Assembly: GCF_963583255.1 (NCBI RefSeq)
Contig: NC_084817.1
Coordinates: forward strand, 10,236,121-10,300,120
Length of the DNA stretch: 64,000 nucleotides
Direction of reading: 5' to 3'
From: Pyrus communis
Taxonomy: Eukaryota; Streptophyta; Magnoliopsida; Rosales; Rosaceae
In this document: piece after piece, positions 10,187 through 21,000 of the stretch
How positions within the stretch are numbered: position 1 is the stretch's first letter
Layout of the letters: each line of letters starts with the position of its first letter
Program-made: the position numbers and the translations under genes
The notes under the pieces: generated by a model
The model's database searches: none
Told to the model about the DNA's origin: nothing
Seen by the model: the letters and a program-made list of their open reading frames with translations, nothing else

Positions 10187-11133
10187 AACTAATACACCCC
10201 AATCCCAATAACACAAGTTATAAGGCTGTGATGTGCTGGCAGACGCTAAATTGACCATATAACCTCATCCTAAGATGACATCACAAGCCAACTTAAAGAC
10301 GAAGCCATAGTAAGATATTTATGATGTGAAGGAATTTGAACCAAAAACGTTCATTAATAATAAATCCAAAGCTACTATAAGAAATCACTTATCATCCTCC
10401 CCATTTGGGGACACAAATTATCTCGGGTTTAAACCCGTTATTATCACATCATGTCAAAGCAGCTAGAAGTTTCACTTAATAGTAAACACATAAAAGTGCA
10501 GTGCTATGCATAATCAAAACTATGATCATGCCATTATTACAACAAGATAAAATTGCAGTAAATGAATCATCACCTAATATCTAGAGGATGAAAGCTTCAC
10601 TTCCAAGCTCACTCGTCACCACCAGTGTTCTCCTTACTTTCGTTACCACCTGAAGGGATTAATAAAACAAAATGTGAGTGGACCAGTTTTATCACAATTA
10701 TAAGATCATCATTTGACATAATAACCCCTGTTTTGAAAACATATATAGCAAAAATTATTAATAATATTTACTACCATAATAGTAAAATCTCATCAATCTC
10801 TACAATCGAAAATATTCAATCCAAGTTAAAAAATCATACCTTAACTCAATCAATCACACTGGGGTCCACTAGCATAAGTATAGCAAGCAGGATATACTAG
10901 CATTAACTGGCTAAACACAATACCAGTAATAATCAACAACCTTAGCATCTACTAGGATAAATATCCCTTACAAGTAATCTACGACCGAAGATAACTATAC
11001 AACATATATAAGAGAACATGTGGTGAAAATAATCACCAATGATCTAAAGATATTGTCAAATCGTCATAAGTCTTATCAAAGACCAACATACACACTTAAT
11101 GCTAGTATATATGCATCCGCATATAAAACATCT

Positions 11134-11138
<5 letters not shown>

Positions 11139-11176
<38 letters not shown>
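11139..11176. repeat. (AC)n microsatellite
   Basis: An uninterrupted AC dinucleotide run of nearly 40 bp inside the chromovirus 1 LTR, immediately before the tandem duplication. Confidence 0.95.
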
Positions 11177-11178
<2 letters not shown>

Positions 11179-11182
11179 AAAA

Positions 11183-11760
11183 ATGTTTAGTTTTTGAAGG
11201 GGTCCCTTCATAGGTAAGTAGAGCGTCCTACGCCACTAGGCTCCCCGCCTAAATCCTTTTTGATCCTCTAATAACCTTGTGATAGTCAATATAAGCTAAA
11301 TCAAGCTTTAATCATCAATTTATGGGATATTGCCCAAGAATACCATTTAGGCATTGAATTTGCACAAACGGGAGGGCACCACATTATTTAGAACATAAAA
11401 AAAACTTGGGTTAGGTCTCGGGTCAATCAAGTGCCGCCACATACGTTGCCACATGCTACCGTGTGTGTATATATATAATGTAAAAAAGTTTAGTTTTTGA
11501 AGGGGTCCACTCACAAGTAAGCAAAGAGTCCTTTGCCACTAGGCTCCCTGCCTAAATCCTTTTTGATCCTCTAATAACCACGTGATAGTCAATATAAGCT
11601 AAATCAAGCTTTATCATCAATTTATGGGATAGTGCCCAAAAATACCATTTATGTCTTGAATTTGCACAAACGGAGGGCACCACATTACTTAGAACACCAA
11701 AAAAACTAGGGTTAGGTCTCAGGTCCGTTAAGCGCCATCGTATGTACCCCCACACGCTGC
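11183..11760. repeat. Tandem duplication of about 300 bp within the LTR
   Basis: Two direct copies, about 11185-11460 and 11488-11760, share long blocks such as TTTAGTTTTTGAAGGGGTCC, CCTTTTTGATCCTCTAATAA and GCACCACATTA with perhaps 10 percent divergence. The link between them is GT/AT-rich. It explains part of the unusual LTR length. Confidence 0.85.
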
Positions 11761-13231
11761 TATGCTTCAACCACGTGCCACCATGCATTGCAGTGGTGGT
11801 GCCACATGCCGTCATGCGCTGAGAAACACGCGGCACCGTTGATCACTATCGTCGGTGAACGCGCCATCGTACTAGCACCCGCAGTTTAACAAATAGATGT
11901 CACACTCGCTGTCGCTAGAGCCACACACCAATGCAGTGACGCTTAATTAAGACTTAACGAAATATACCTTTTCCGTTGCAAGATTCTGTGAAAATTAACG
12001 GAATCTTAGTTCCTACCGTCAAAGTTAATGATGACCGTCGCTGGTCACTGTTGCCAATCGTCGGAGTCTCGCTAGAAACTGCAAAGAAAACCCAAAATGC
12101 CATTAGGGCTTTCCCAAGCTCAATTTCATCGTTTTCAAAGCCAAAATTTGTATAATCTAGTCCTAAAAATCATCAAGAACTCACCTAGGACCTTTTTAGG
12201 ATGAGCAGAAGTTGAATCCACCTCGGATTCAACAGTTTGGGCTCGGTGCAACTTGTCAGAATATGGAAACAATAGGCAGAGGGTATGCATGTCAATACAT
12301 GGCAATTTCTAACTGACAACTCACATAATAATTACCTAGGATAGTATTCAAAGGAGTTTGAGTGCAATTCGAACTCGCAGGAGAATGCTCGGGTTTCACG
12401 GTCGAAAACTAGATAAGGAGTATGGGTGCATGGAAAAGGTTAGTCCCATAATTTCAAGCTTAGGTTAGCCCCAAGCACACATCAAAAGCCAAGATCGAGG
12501 TAAAACCAAAGAATACAATCACCATCAAGCTTCAAACTCAACGACATTCGTTAGAATTGGTCGCCGGGGTGACATGCATGCACAGATTCAAAACAGAGTT
12601 TAAACCCTTGGATTTTTGACATAAACACACATCAAAGACCAGATTATTACCCACACTAACCAAGAGAGGGATTAAATCATACCTGAGATGAAGTTTGAGA
12701 GAGCTCAAGCTCTAGACGTTAATGGCAGAGCACACGGAGGTGCTCTGATGACACATGCAAGGCTGTAAGTGGATTTCCCATGTTCCAAAGGTTCAAGGTT
12801 CAGATTTTTGGGCTTTGATTTGGACAAAAATGGTGTAGGTGATGGTGGTTTCCTTCTCAGCGCAGGAAAGGGAAAATGAGAATGTTTACAGAGAGAATCG
12901 AGAGTTAGAGAACAAAAGGGAGTGATTTCAGAAATGAGGAGGAAGGGAGACCGGAGTGGGTTTAATCCCACTTAAAAATTGTTTTAAGTGAAAATACAAA
13001 ATTGCCCCTCCAATTATTTTAAATTACAAATAGACCCTCGAGATCTTGATTTGTAATTCATTTGCAATGTAAAACTAACGTACGAAAATAAACGTTATGA
13101 AACCTAAGAAAGTACAAGAATATAATTCTCGAGTCGTGGCTCGATAAATTAAGACACCTACTCAGGGGTAAAATAGTCATTCCACATGTCTCGGGAATAA
13201 AATACAATATTTCAAGGTATGGGTTGTAACA

Positions 13232-13404
13232 TTAATCTTCATCAAGGTCTCCCAAATCTAGTCCATGGAAGGTGGGGCTTGTTGATGTACTCCCAGCTGC
13301 TACTTTTTGTAGGTCATTACTCGCTCCAGAAATGGCAAAGTCATTAGGTAACATTTATCTGTTCTTGGGCAACAGATGCATCAGGTAGTGGATTGTCCCC
13401 ATTA
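13232..13404. other. Unassigned sequence
   Basis: Just outside the chromovirus 1 LTR. A minus-strand reading has short gag-like runs but nothing I can assign. No target duplication can be tested because the other LTR is truncated. Confidence 0.3.
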
Positions 13405-13845
13405 ATAGTGTTGGTGTTACCAGAGATGAACCTTAGATGGACTGACAGGGAGAGAGACCTTTTAGGATAGAATCCTTGTACTAAACCAGAAGAATCCTAG
13501 ATGACACCTAAGAGTAAAGATACTTACGAGTAGATATTGTGTCCTCTTAGGAGCGTGATTACTTACAGTGCACGCCAATTCCTAAATTGTAGGAACGCCA
13601 AGACTTATGAGGAATATGATCGAGTCCTTATCCGAATCAGATCTCGTGTCTTTCGGAATAAGCATAGTCATTCCAGTGGAGTTGCTCGGACTTCGCCTAT
13701 TACCCTGGAGCAGGGTAATGGTAGCATTACTGCTCTGTCTGATACAACTCTGCTCAAAGTTGCAGAGTCTATTACCGGACTTATGAGATAATTGTATTCC
13801 GATCAACCTTACTTTGGCCTTGAAAAATCATGACCCCACAATGCG
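13405..13845. repeat. Dispersed repeat of unknown family, copy 1
   Basis: It aligns by eye with 28793-29215 over more than 400 bp (shared blocks AACCTTAGATGG, GATAGAATCCTTGTACTAA-like, CCTCTTAGGAG, GTGATTACTT, and a common end TTGAAAAAT followed by CCCACA). Open frames inside do not correspond to each other between copies, so it is probably non-coding, such as an LTR. Confidence 0.65.
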
Positions 13846-14036
13846 ATTAGCACTATGATGAAACCCACCCGCTCTAACTAGGTTACATGGAAATCAAGAA
13901 TGGAGGACATGCTTTATTGAATGTGTTAAGAACAAGCCAGTAAGTATGTCTGATGTTGATTGGACCAAAATAAAGATTAGCAAGGTTTTTTGGCAAAGAA
14001 GTCTATAATTCCCTTTGCTAATGAAGGTGTGTAGTT

Positions 14037-14250
14037 CTAATCAAGGGGAGCCTAGTCAAGAGAAGTCTGATCAAGAGGAACTTGGTTAAGAGATGTTTGA
14101 TCATGAGGAGTCTGGTTATGACTAGTTTAATCAGAAGGAGCCTGATTATGAGTAGTTTGATCACGGGCAGTCTTGTCCTGTGTAGTTCAAGCAAGAGGAG
14201 CCTAATTATGAGAAGTTTGATTAGTGGGAGTTTGATCAAGAAGAGCAATC
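14037..14250 (+). repeat. 15-bp minisatellite encoding acidic pentapeptides
   Basis: About 14 units of 15 bp, often paired to 30 bp, with a core like GTTTGATCAAGAGGA. In one plus-strand frame the units give pentapeptides such as SDQEE, FDHEE, FNQKE and PNYEK, broken by stops, so it was probably once a coding repeat. Confidence 0.75.
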
Positions 14251-14362
14251 CCATTTTGGTACACCTTCCTCATGACCTAAAGAGAGAGATTGTTGGGTTT
14301 TTCCAACACATGATGAGTTGTCCTCAGTCTATTAGGAATTATAGACTTACATGATTTAGTGG

Positions 14363-14506
14363 TTTTCCCATTTAGAGTCGTTTTCCCAATTGGAGTGGTT
14401 TTCCCAATTGGAGTTGTTTACCCAATTAGAGTTGTTTTCCTAATTGGAGTTGTTTACCCAATTTAAATTATTTACCCATTTAAGTTGCTTTCCCAATTAG
14501 AGTTAG
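14363..14506 (+). repeat. 18-bp minisatellite encoding FSQLEL-type hexapeptides
   Basis: Eight units of 18 bp, consensus TTTTCCCAATTGGAGTTG. One plus-strand frame gives FSHLES, FSQLEW, FSQLEL, FTQLEL and so on, with stops in later units. There are no unique spacers, so it is not a CRISPR array. Confidence 0.85.
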
Positions 14507-15044
14507 TATCTCAACTGGAGAAGGATTCATAACTAGATTCTAATTAGGATTAGTAATCCTTATTGAAGAAAAAAAAGAGATAAAGTGTGTATTTCTATTC
14601 TTATTCTTTCAGGTTTTTCATTAAGTCTTAATTCTAGAGGCTTGACAAGATTATCCGTTGTACTCATTATTGATATAGTGAAATATTGTTGTTCCTACCT
14701 TGTGGACATAGGCACATACAGCCAAACAATGTTAATTCTTGAAGTTAAATTATATTGGTTATTTGTTCGATTTCGGAGTTTGTTATGTTTTTTCTCATTC
14801 TTAAACACGATATTCACAACAAACAAGTTGAGGAATTAGTTTTGGAGCTTCAAGTTCCATACATTAGTGCAATTGGTGCTTTATTTTACTTAGCTTAGGG
14901 TATTCGACTGTACATATCCTTCGCTATTAATCTTTTAGCAAGATGTAGTAACGCGCCTAAACAGACGCTGGATTGGTGTTAAAGACATCATTCATTACCT
15001 TAAGAGTACTTTAGATTATCAAATGATAAAGAAACGGTAATGTT

Positions 15045-15190
15045 ATACTTATTATTTTCATCCCACATTTGTACTACATCTTTAATAAAAGTAGGACTAC
15101 TGACACATGTGAGTCTCATCTCTATTAAAAAAAAAAAAAAAAGGTGGTACAAATGTGGGATGTGTGGTATTTATTAAAATGAAAATAATC
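15045..15190. repeat. Small MITE with internal poly-A run
   Basis: Inverted ends: TTATTTTCATCCCACATTTG on the left against CAAATGTGGGATG...AAATGAAAATAA on the right. About 145 bp with an A run near 15126-15142. Non-coding. Confidence 0.6.
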
Positions 15191-15256
15191 ACAAAATGAA
15201 AAATAGATGGCGGCATGTAGTGCCCTTCGTGTTTGTGATCATGGATGTGAACTTCG

Positions 15257-15455
15257 GAAAAGGATCCTTGCCAGATCTTTTTCCTAGGGATCTTACAATC
15301 TTGTCCGTTCATCGTATATTGTGCGGTCAGGTTTCGTTAGGTACTATTTATATATTTGAATTTTAAATTTTAAATTTTAAATGATTTCTAACTATACGAT
15401 GTACGATAAACGGATACGATTGCTAGATTCCTAGGATTCTTAGGAAAAGGATTTG
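15257..15455. repeat. MITE of about 200 bp
   Basis: The left arm CTTTTTCCTAGG..CCGTTCATCGTA pairs with the right arm TACGATAAACGG..CCTAGGATTCTTAGG. The centre is AT-rich with repeated TTTTAAA. The ends carry AAAAGGAT in opposite orientation. Superfamily not assigned. Confidence 0.6.
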
Positions 15456-15833
15456 ACTTCTAGCTTGCTACCGCATGTGTTTCTTTTAATTTTTTAATTA
15501 AAAAGTCAGGAAAAGTATTTTGAATATTTCTACAGACTCGTTGTCACATTGAGTACGACGATAAATTAAGTTTATGTTACGTGTAAAAGTCCTTCCTCAG
15601 TGGAATCAGTCTATGGAGTTTTCTATTGTGTATGTCGCTTTACCGCATAAACTAAAGTGCTCTTCGTTTTTTATAATTGTCATTCATCACCGCATTTTAA
15701 TCCTACTGATTACACCTACTCTAGATCTGCCTGATTAGCACTTTCAACGCGTAAGAACTTGGATAATTTCAAGCGCGGCGGCGAAACCTCAGTTAGAACT
15801 TACACCAGACGCTTTCCAGTCAATATTTCAATT

Positions 15834-16602
15834 AATTTAAGGGATAACTTGATATAGATCCAATTTTGTGAGCCATTAGTAGAATTAGTTCACTTCATTG
15901 AAATAGGTCCAATAATTGAGATTCTATGTATGTTTATTTGTGGTTTGTACCATATTTGCCCTTTAGGCTTACGAATTGTAATAAATACACAAAATTTCTT
16001 AATTATAAGATAATTTGTGGTTTAACTAATCCCTTAATTGTAGGATTAATTATAGCCATATAATCACCTCAACCCCCAGTCCGTTTCATCCCTCCTTTTT
16101 TTCCTTCTTCCAAACAATTCCCTTTAACAATCCTCCTCTTTTTTGTCTTTTCTTTTCATGAGTGATATTTTTGTGTTCTTCCCTCCAAATTCGTTCCTTT
16201 AATAGAGGTATATTATATCATATTTATATTTTTATGTACCGCCATGTAGGTTCCCAGCATTTTTCTTCCAATACAATAGGTAGTTTATTTTTGTTTTGCA
16301 GGTAGATTATATCTGCTTTGTAGGTATAAAGCATTTTCTTCCTATACAATAGGTAGGTAGTTACTAGATTATATCGGTTTTGTTTTCTTCATAAATAGTA
16401 GGTAGTTACTAGATAATATTTTAGTTTGAGTATTTAAATATTCAAAATTTAAAAACTGAATAAATGATAAAAAAAATTAAAGAATTTAAATATTTTTATC
16501 TAAAGGGGCAAAATTGATATCAAAATATGTAATTGGATAACTGGACTTGGTCCCAAAAACTACCTAAGTTTTTGGACCTAGATCCAAAAGCCCCTTAATT
16601 TA
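15834..16602. repeat. Candidate large MITE upstream of the CRK pseudogene
   Basis: The left end AATTTAAGGGATAACTTG with ATAGATCCAA resembles the reverse complement of the right end, AAATTAAGGGGCTTTTGGAT. The roughly 770-bp interior is AT-rich and non-coding. The match is imperfect, so the call is tentative. Confidence 0.35.
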
Positions 16603-16693
16603 AATAGTCAGAAACTCGTGAGAATTTTCCTCCCATTGACATTTAATTAGCCTCCATGCAGTTAACGATCACATCATTCTTTTTCTTTTTGCC

Positions 16694-17034
16694 ATGGTTT
16701 CCTCAAGATTAATCAGATTATTCTTCCTTTCCACACAAATTTTGTTGCTCGTCATCAACGTTAATTTCACTCAAGCCCTGCTTGGACCTCGTGGAGTTCC
16801 AAGAGTCCGCTGTTTTAGCGACAAAGGTAACTACACCACTGGCAGCAACTATCAAATAAACCTCAACAGCCTCCTCTTACTCTCTTACAACAACGGCTAC
16901 GGCTTTTACAATTCCTCCCTTGGCGAAAACATCGACAGGGTTTATACAATCGGGCTCTGTCACTAATTAAAGAGAATATTTGCGGTAAGTGCCTTACTGA
17001 CGTTGCAAACCATCTAAGGGAATATTGTCCTAAT
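16694..17034 (+). pseudogene. CRK gene fragment 1: signal peptide and first DUF26
   Basis: The reading frame starts MVSSRLIRLF and continues as a hydrophobic signal peptide (LLLVINVNFTQA), so the original protein entered the secretory pathway. It then gives the N-terminal half of a DUF26 (Gnk2-like) domain: CFSDKGNYTTGSNYQ, GFYNSSLGENIDRVYTIGLC. A stop follows at GLCH. After a frame change the frame resumes with CGKCLTDVANHLREYCPN, the C-X2-C cysteine pattern of the domain. At codon N the gene is cut by the copia element; the missing continuation QKEAIGCHNDYMLRYSN starts at 24963. DUF26 receptor kinases sit in the plasma membrane and act in stress and defence signalling. This copy is dead. 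Confidence 0.8.
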
Positions 17035-17598
17035 TGTAAACCTTATAATACACACACACACACAAGGGATCCATTCAATTAAGTTCTAAACTACATGTGA
17101 TTCAGTATGTAATATATACTACCAACCCTAGTATTTACTGCAATGAATGCAGTGTCAATATGAACCCTAACGTTAAATTAATATGCATGAATAAGCATGC
17201 AAACCTGAACCATCCAGCCATGCAGCCATGGTTTGCAAGGAGAAATGTCTTCCCTTCTCTTGTACGAGACCAAGGTGGTTCTCTAGGTTACAATGGGGCA
17301 ACCTTTATACTGATACGAACACCATATATGTACCAAGAGAGACCAAATCCCAATCACTTTGGTAACCGTCTCATCCCATCACTACGGCAGTTACATGAAG
17401 TTATGCACTTAAATTAACTTCCATTTAATTCAAATAATAATTAAATGTCCTTTTTCCCTCCATTATGTTTTAGTTTGTCCGGACCTAAAACCTTGAAGTC
17501 TATCCTTTATGCCTAGCTCATTTACCAAGTATTGCTACAGTTCATAATTTGATGAACTCACATGAATTAAAACTTGTGAATTCACATGATTTCTTACA
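17035..17598 (-). repeat. 3' LTR of the copia element
   Basis: Plus-strand edges TGTAAACC and TTCTTACA. It contains an (AC)n tract at 17047 and blocks shared with the other LTR (TTTACTGCAATGAATGCAGT, GTCTTCCCTTCTCTTGTACG). It has a 55-bp block near 17445-17500 that is missing from the other LTR. Confidence 0.85.
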
Positions 17599-18039
17599 TT
17601 TTGCCATATGAGTGAGATCAAATATTCAATATTACTGCAGTTACTTAGTAAATGTGATCACTGAGCTATAACATCCATTAGACTTCATCAGCTAACCAAT
17701 ATACAATTCTTGCAGAACCTAAGACATCATAATACCAAAGTAATGTATCAGTTTTCCAAGATTACAAAACAATATCACATAAGGTGAATACTGTCAATGA
17801 GGAATGCTTATTTTTGGGATCAAAGTTAGTATTCGGAGATACTCTCCTACATTTTTGATTTTTGAGGTACTAAGAATATCTCAACTTAATTAACTTTGCT
17901 AAGATTCACATTCAAGTTAACAATATACCCTTTAGTCAGTACTTTGCATTACAAGTGATATTAATCAATTCAGTAGGACTCTTTAACACAATACAACATA
18001 TAAGTAATGAGACACATTCTCAAATACTTTACTCCCACA

Positions 18040-18480
18040 TTAATAAAGATCCATTGCTGAATGCAATCCCATTTTCATGACATGTTTGTTGAATGCAGTG
18101 ACATTGAGAGCTTTTGTCAAAGGGTCTGCCACCATTTCATGAGTACTATTATGCTCAATATCAATGAGTCCATCTCTGACTTGATCTTGCACTTTCAAGT
18201 ACTTGATATCCATCAATCTTGAGGCTTCTGATCTCTTACTGTTCTTAGCAAAGAACACTGTTGAAATGTTATCACAGTATATTTTACGTGGCCTCTCTAT
18301 AGTACTCCTTACAATCTTCATGTGATATAACAAGTTTTTCAACCAATTTGATTGCCTCATTGCTTCAAAACAGCCTATATGCTTAGACTCCCTATTTGAC
18401 ATTGCCCTTGTTTGTAGTTTCTTTCTTTTCCATGAAATTGCACCTTTGGTTACCATGAAGATTTATCCATTGGTTGACAT
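18040..18480 (-). pseudogene. Copia RNase H
   Basis: The 138-codon frame ends the polyprotein: AISWKRKKLQT, then MRQSNWLKNLL, then YCDNISTVFFAKN, DIKYLKVQDQVRDG and ADPLTKAL, all landmark copia RNase H blocks in order. It lies 440 bp from the 3' LTR. RNase H removes the RNA template during reverse transcription in the cytoplasmic particle. An upstream stop separates it from RT. Confidence 0.8.
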
Positions 18481-18535
18481 TCTGTCATCCACACATCCTC
18501 CAAGATCAGCATCTAAGTAGATTAATTCCAAGTTG

Positions 18536-19516
18536 TCAACATAGATGTAGCACAACACATATGATTGTGTTCTTTTTCAAATACTTGAGAACTTTCTTTC
18601 CAGCATGCCAACGAGCCACTCTAGGATTCGATTGAAACCTTCCCAAAACACTCAATGCAAATGCCAAATCAAGTCTTGTACATACTTGTGCATACATTAC
18701 ACTGCCAACTAATGATGCATAAGGCTTGTCCTTCATCACTTGAATATCATCATCTGTGACATGACAGTGCTTTAAAGTAAGCTTACCACCTTTCCCAATT
18801 GGCAACTCTCCTTCACTGCAATGCTCCATATTAAACCTTTTCAGTACCTTTTTTTAATATATGCTCTATGTGCTAATCTCAAAGTCCCTTGCGACCTGTC
18901 TCTCATGATTTCAATACCCAAACATATTGAACTTGACCCATATGCTTCATGTCAAAATGACTAGACAGAAGCTTCTTAGTTTCATTGAACAATTCAACAT
19001 TGGTACTAGCAAGAAAAATATCATCTACATATAAAACCAAAAAGATGAAATTAGACTTCACTATTTTCATGTAAATGCAATTGTCAATCTTATTTTCTAT
19101 AAAGCTAGAAGCAGTCACACTTGATCAAACATACCACTATTTTGAAGCTTGTTTTAACCCATAAATTGATTTGTTCAACTTATAGACCCAATTCTCCTTC
19201 CCCCTTTCAATGAATCTAATTAAGTGGCTACTTCATATAAATGTTCTCATCTAATTCACCATTAAGAAATGCAATTTTTACATCCATGCAATTCAAGATT
19301 GAAATGTGCAGTAAATGTCATGATAACTCTAAAAGAGTCTTTGGTAGACACTGGTCAAAAAGTTTCATTATAATCCACTCCTTCTCTTTGAGTGATTCCT
19401 TTTGCCACCAATCGAGCCTTATATCTTTCTACATTGCCTTGGGAGTCACGTTTTGTCTTGTAAATCCACTTACAGTAGATGGATTTCAAGTTTTCTGCAT
19501 TATCAACCAAAGTCCA
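18536..19516 (-). pseudogene. Copia reverse transcriptase, main part
   Basis: From 19515 downward the minus strand reads the RT start ([35 protein letters not shown]), then a stop in the NETF region. 19118-18903 has the catalytic YVDDIFLAS box, and 18829-18536 has the distal KPYASLVGSVMYAQ and LDLAFALSVLGRF blocks. The frames are broken at least three times. The immediate N-terminal neighbour of RT lies beyond 21000 because a solo LTR is inserted at 19517-20995. Confidence 0.8.
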
Positions 19517-20995
19517 TGATGAGTAGATTTTATATTATATATTTTCCCCGATTTTTGATATATTTTGGTTATTATTTTGGTGAGATTTTGATGCTTTGTT
19601 ATGTATTTTCAATGTAGAACATGCGAACTTGTTCTAAGCATAAAGTAATCAAACGATGAAATTTTTTAGTGATTCCAATTGGAGTAGGTTCGTGAGTCTG
19701 TCAAGAAGATTTTATCAAAATTTCATAATTTTATCCCGAAGCATCTGATCATGACGAATTCATTTATGCCCAGCGTGCAGTGTTGGCAGATTGGACTACA
19801 AAGCTTGTTTGTGATTTTTGGGCTGGAAGTTTATAGATTTTCGACTTGGGCTCTTCTTGGGACTTCAAGAGGAGGTTCTAATCTTTAATTTGATTCATTT
19901 TGGGCCTAGTTTGGACCCCTAAAGGTCTAGAAACATGACTATTTCTCTACTGGGCAAATTTTCTAGTCAGATTTGGAGTGTGTTTTTAAGTTATCCTTTT
20001 ATTATTTTGTTTCCTAGTTTCTAGAAAACCTTTTCTAAGAGGGATTTTAATTTGTAGTAGTATAAATAAAGTTTTTTAGCCATTAGGGTTCTCTATGTGA
20101 CATTGAGAGAACTTAGCGAAGCTTTGGCGAATTTTAGACTTTTTACCTACAAGGTGTTTTCAATCATTTTTCTAGTTAATGATACTTTCTTTGCTTTTTA
20201 TTATGAGTATGCATAACTAATTCCTTTTGCTAGGGTGAGGCCATGAGCCTTAGCATGAATATATGATTTTATTAATTTGCTTATGAAATGATGCATGCTT
20301 GTTTTGAATTATTAATCACCGTGTTTAAACTATCTAATTGTCTTAATGCTTAGCTACCATTAGGGTAATTAGACAAGTAATTTGAAGCAATTTCTATAGG
20401 AACATCACCCTGAAATTGAGGAGGGCTTCTTGTGAATAGTAATTGTAAGTTCACTTAAGTTGAACATCATGCTCTTAAGAGTTGCATGGTTTTTCAAAGG
20501 ATTTTCACAAAGCTTAATGAGTCTTATATGTTTATATTTGACCTGAACATCGTAGACGGGTTGCATGTTAGATATACGTTTTCACTTGAACATCATGAGG
20601 AAAATATGCATTAGGAAAACCTAACCTTCAAAGCATGTATGTGGAAATTCATAAGTAATTGGTAAAATTGCATAAGATTGTTAATGGTAACAGCAGAACC
20701 CTAGTCTTTCTCATAATTGTTTTAATTCAAAAACATTTTCCTTCTTTGCTGCCATTATTTCCAAATTTTCAGATTTCTTTTTGTTAATTTAATCTTTTAA
20801 AATTCAAAAATCTCAAATCTTTGATAAAATCTGTTTTAAATAATTAATTAAGAATTAGTATAATCACAAATGAGTTAAACAGTCTTTGTGGAGAACAACC
20901 TTGCATGAGCAATTATACTATAATTTTCTTGTATTCTTACAAGTATTTTTAACATGCTTTTAACCCTATTTGCGCATGTACTAAAAATCCTATCA
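19517..20995 (+). mobile_element. Solo LTR of a Tat-like element inside copia
   Basis: 1479 bp, edges TGATGAGTAG and AATCCTATCA, flanked by GTCCA (19512-19516) and ATCCA (20996-21000), a 5-bp duplication with one change. Removing it restores the copia RT frame (TKNTV followed by WTLVDN). It is the same LTR family as 62323-63813, which lies in the opposite orientation. Confidence 0.85.
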
Positions 20996-21000
20996 ATCCA

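Larger units (their letters stand above)
4147..13231 (-). mobile_element. Decayed chromovirus 1 (Ty3, Tekay/Del-like)
   Basis: Minus-strand order: 5' LTR (13231-10190), iMet-type PBS (10186-10175), gag with zinc knuckle, protease, truncated RT, RNase H, integrase, chromodomain, polypurine tract, then the 3' LTR (5942-4147, cut short). LTR ends are TGTTACAACCC on the right copy and TATTATAACCC on the left. Every coding domain has stops or frameshifts. Later insertions inside it are an hAT-like element (4952-5654), a 127-bp Cassandra-like LTR (6616-6742) and the Tat/Athila-type element at 4146/4147. It is clearly older than chromovirus 2 at 38233-47524. Confidence 0.8.
10190..13231 (-). repeat. 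5' LTR of chromovirus 1
   Basis: About 3.0 kb between the PBS side (TAATACACCCC on the plus strand, TG ending decayed to TA) and GGGTTGTAACA at 13231. It contains an (AC)n tract, a tandem duplication of about 300 bp and, at 12130-13231, the part shared with the truncated 3' LTR. No gene is seen in it. Confidence 0.75.
13846..15030 (+). pseudogene. Ty1/copia remnant with coding-type minisatellites
   Basis: Between 14855 and 15025 the plus strand keeps the copia RT/RNase H junction: YISAIGALFYLA, then SFAINLLARCSNAP, with stops in between. In intact elements this lies after the RT catalytic box. Upstream, 13900-14020 reads as protein-like sequence without a family call, then come the 15-bp and 18-bp tandem repeats listed separately. 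No LTR or PBS could be tied to the fragment. Confidence 0.5.

Noticed and set aside
13537..13791. Coding region in the dispersed repeat
   Set aside because: The corresponding frame is not open in the second copy, so it is unlikely to be protein-coding.
14363..14506. CRISPR-like array
   Set aside because: The 18-bp units are contiguous with no unique spacers, and the window is a plant nuclear genome.
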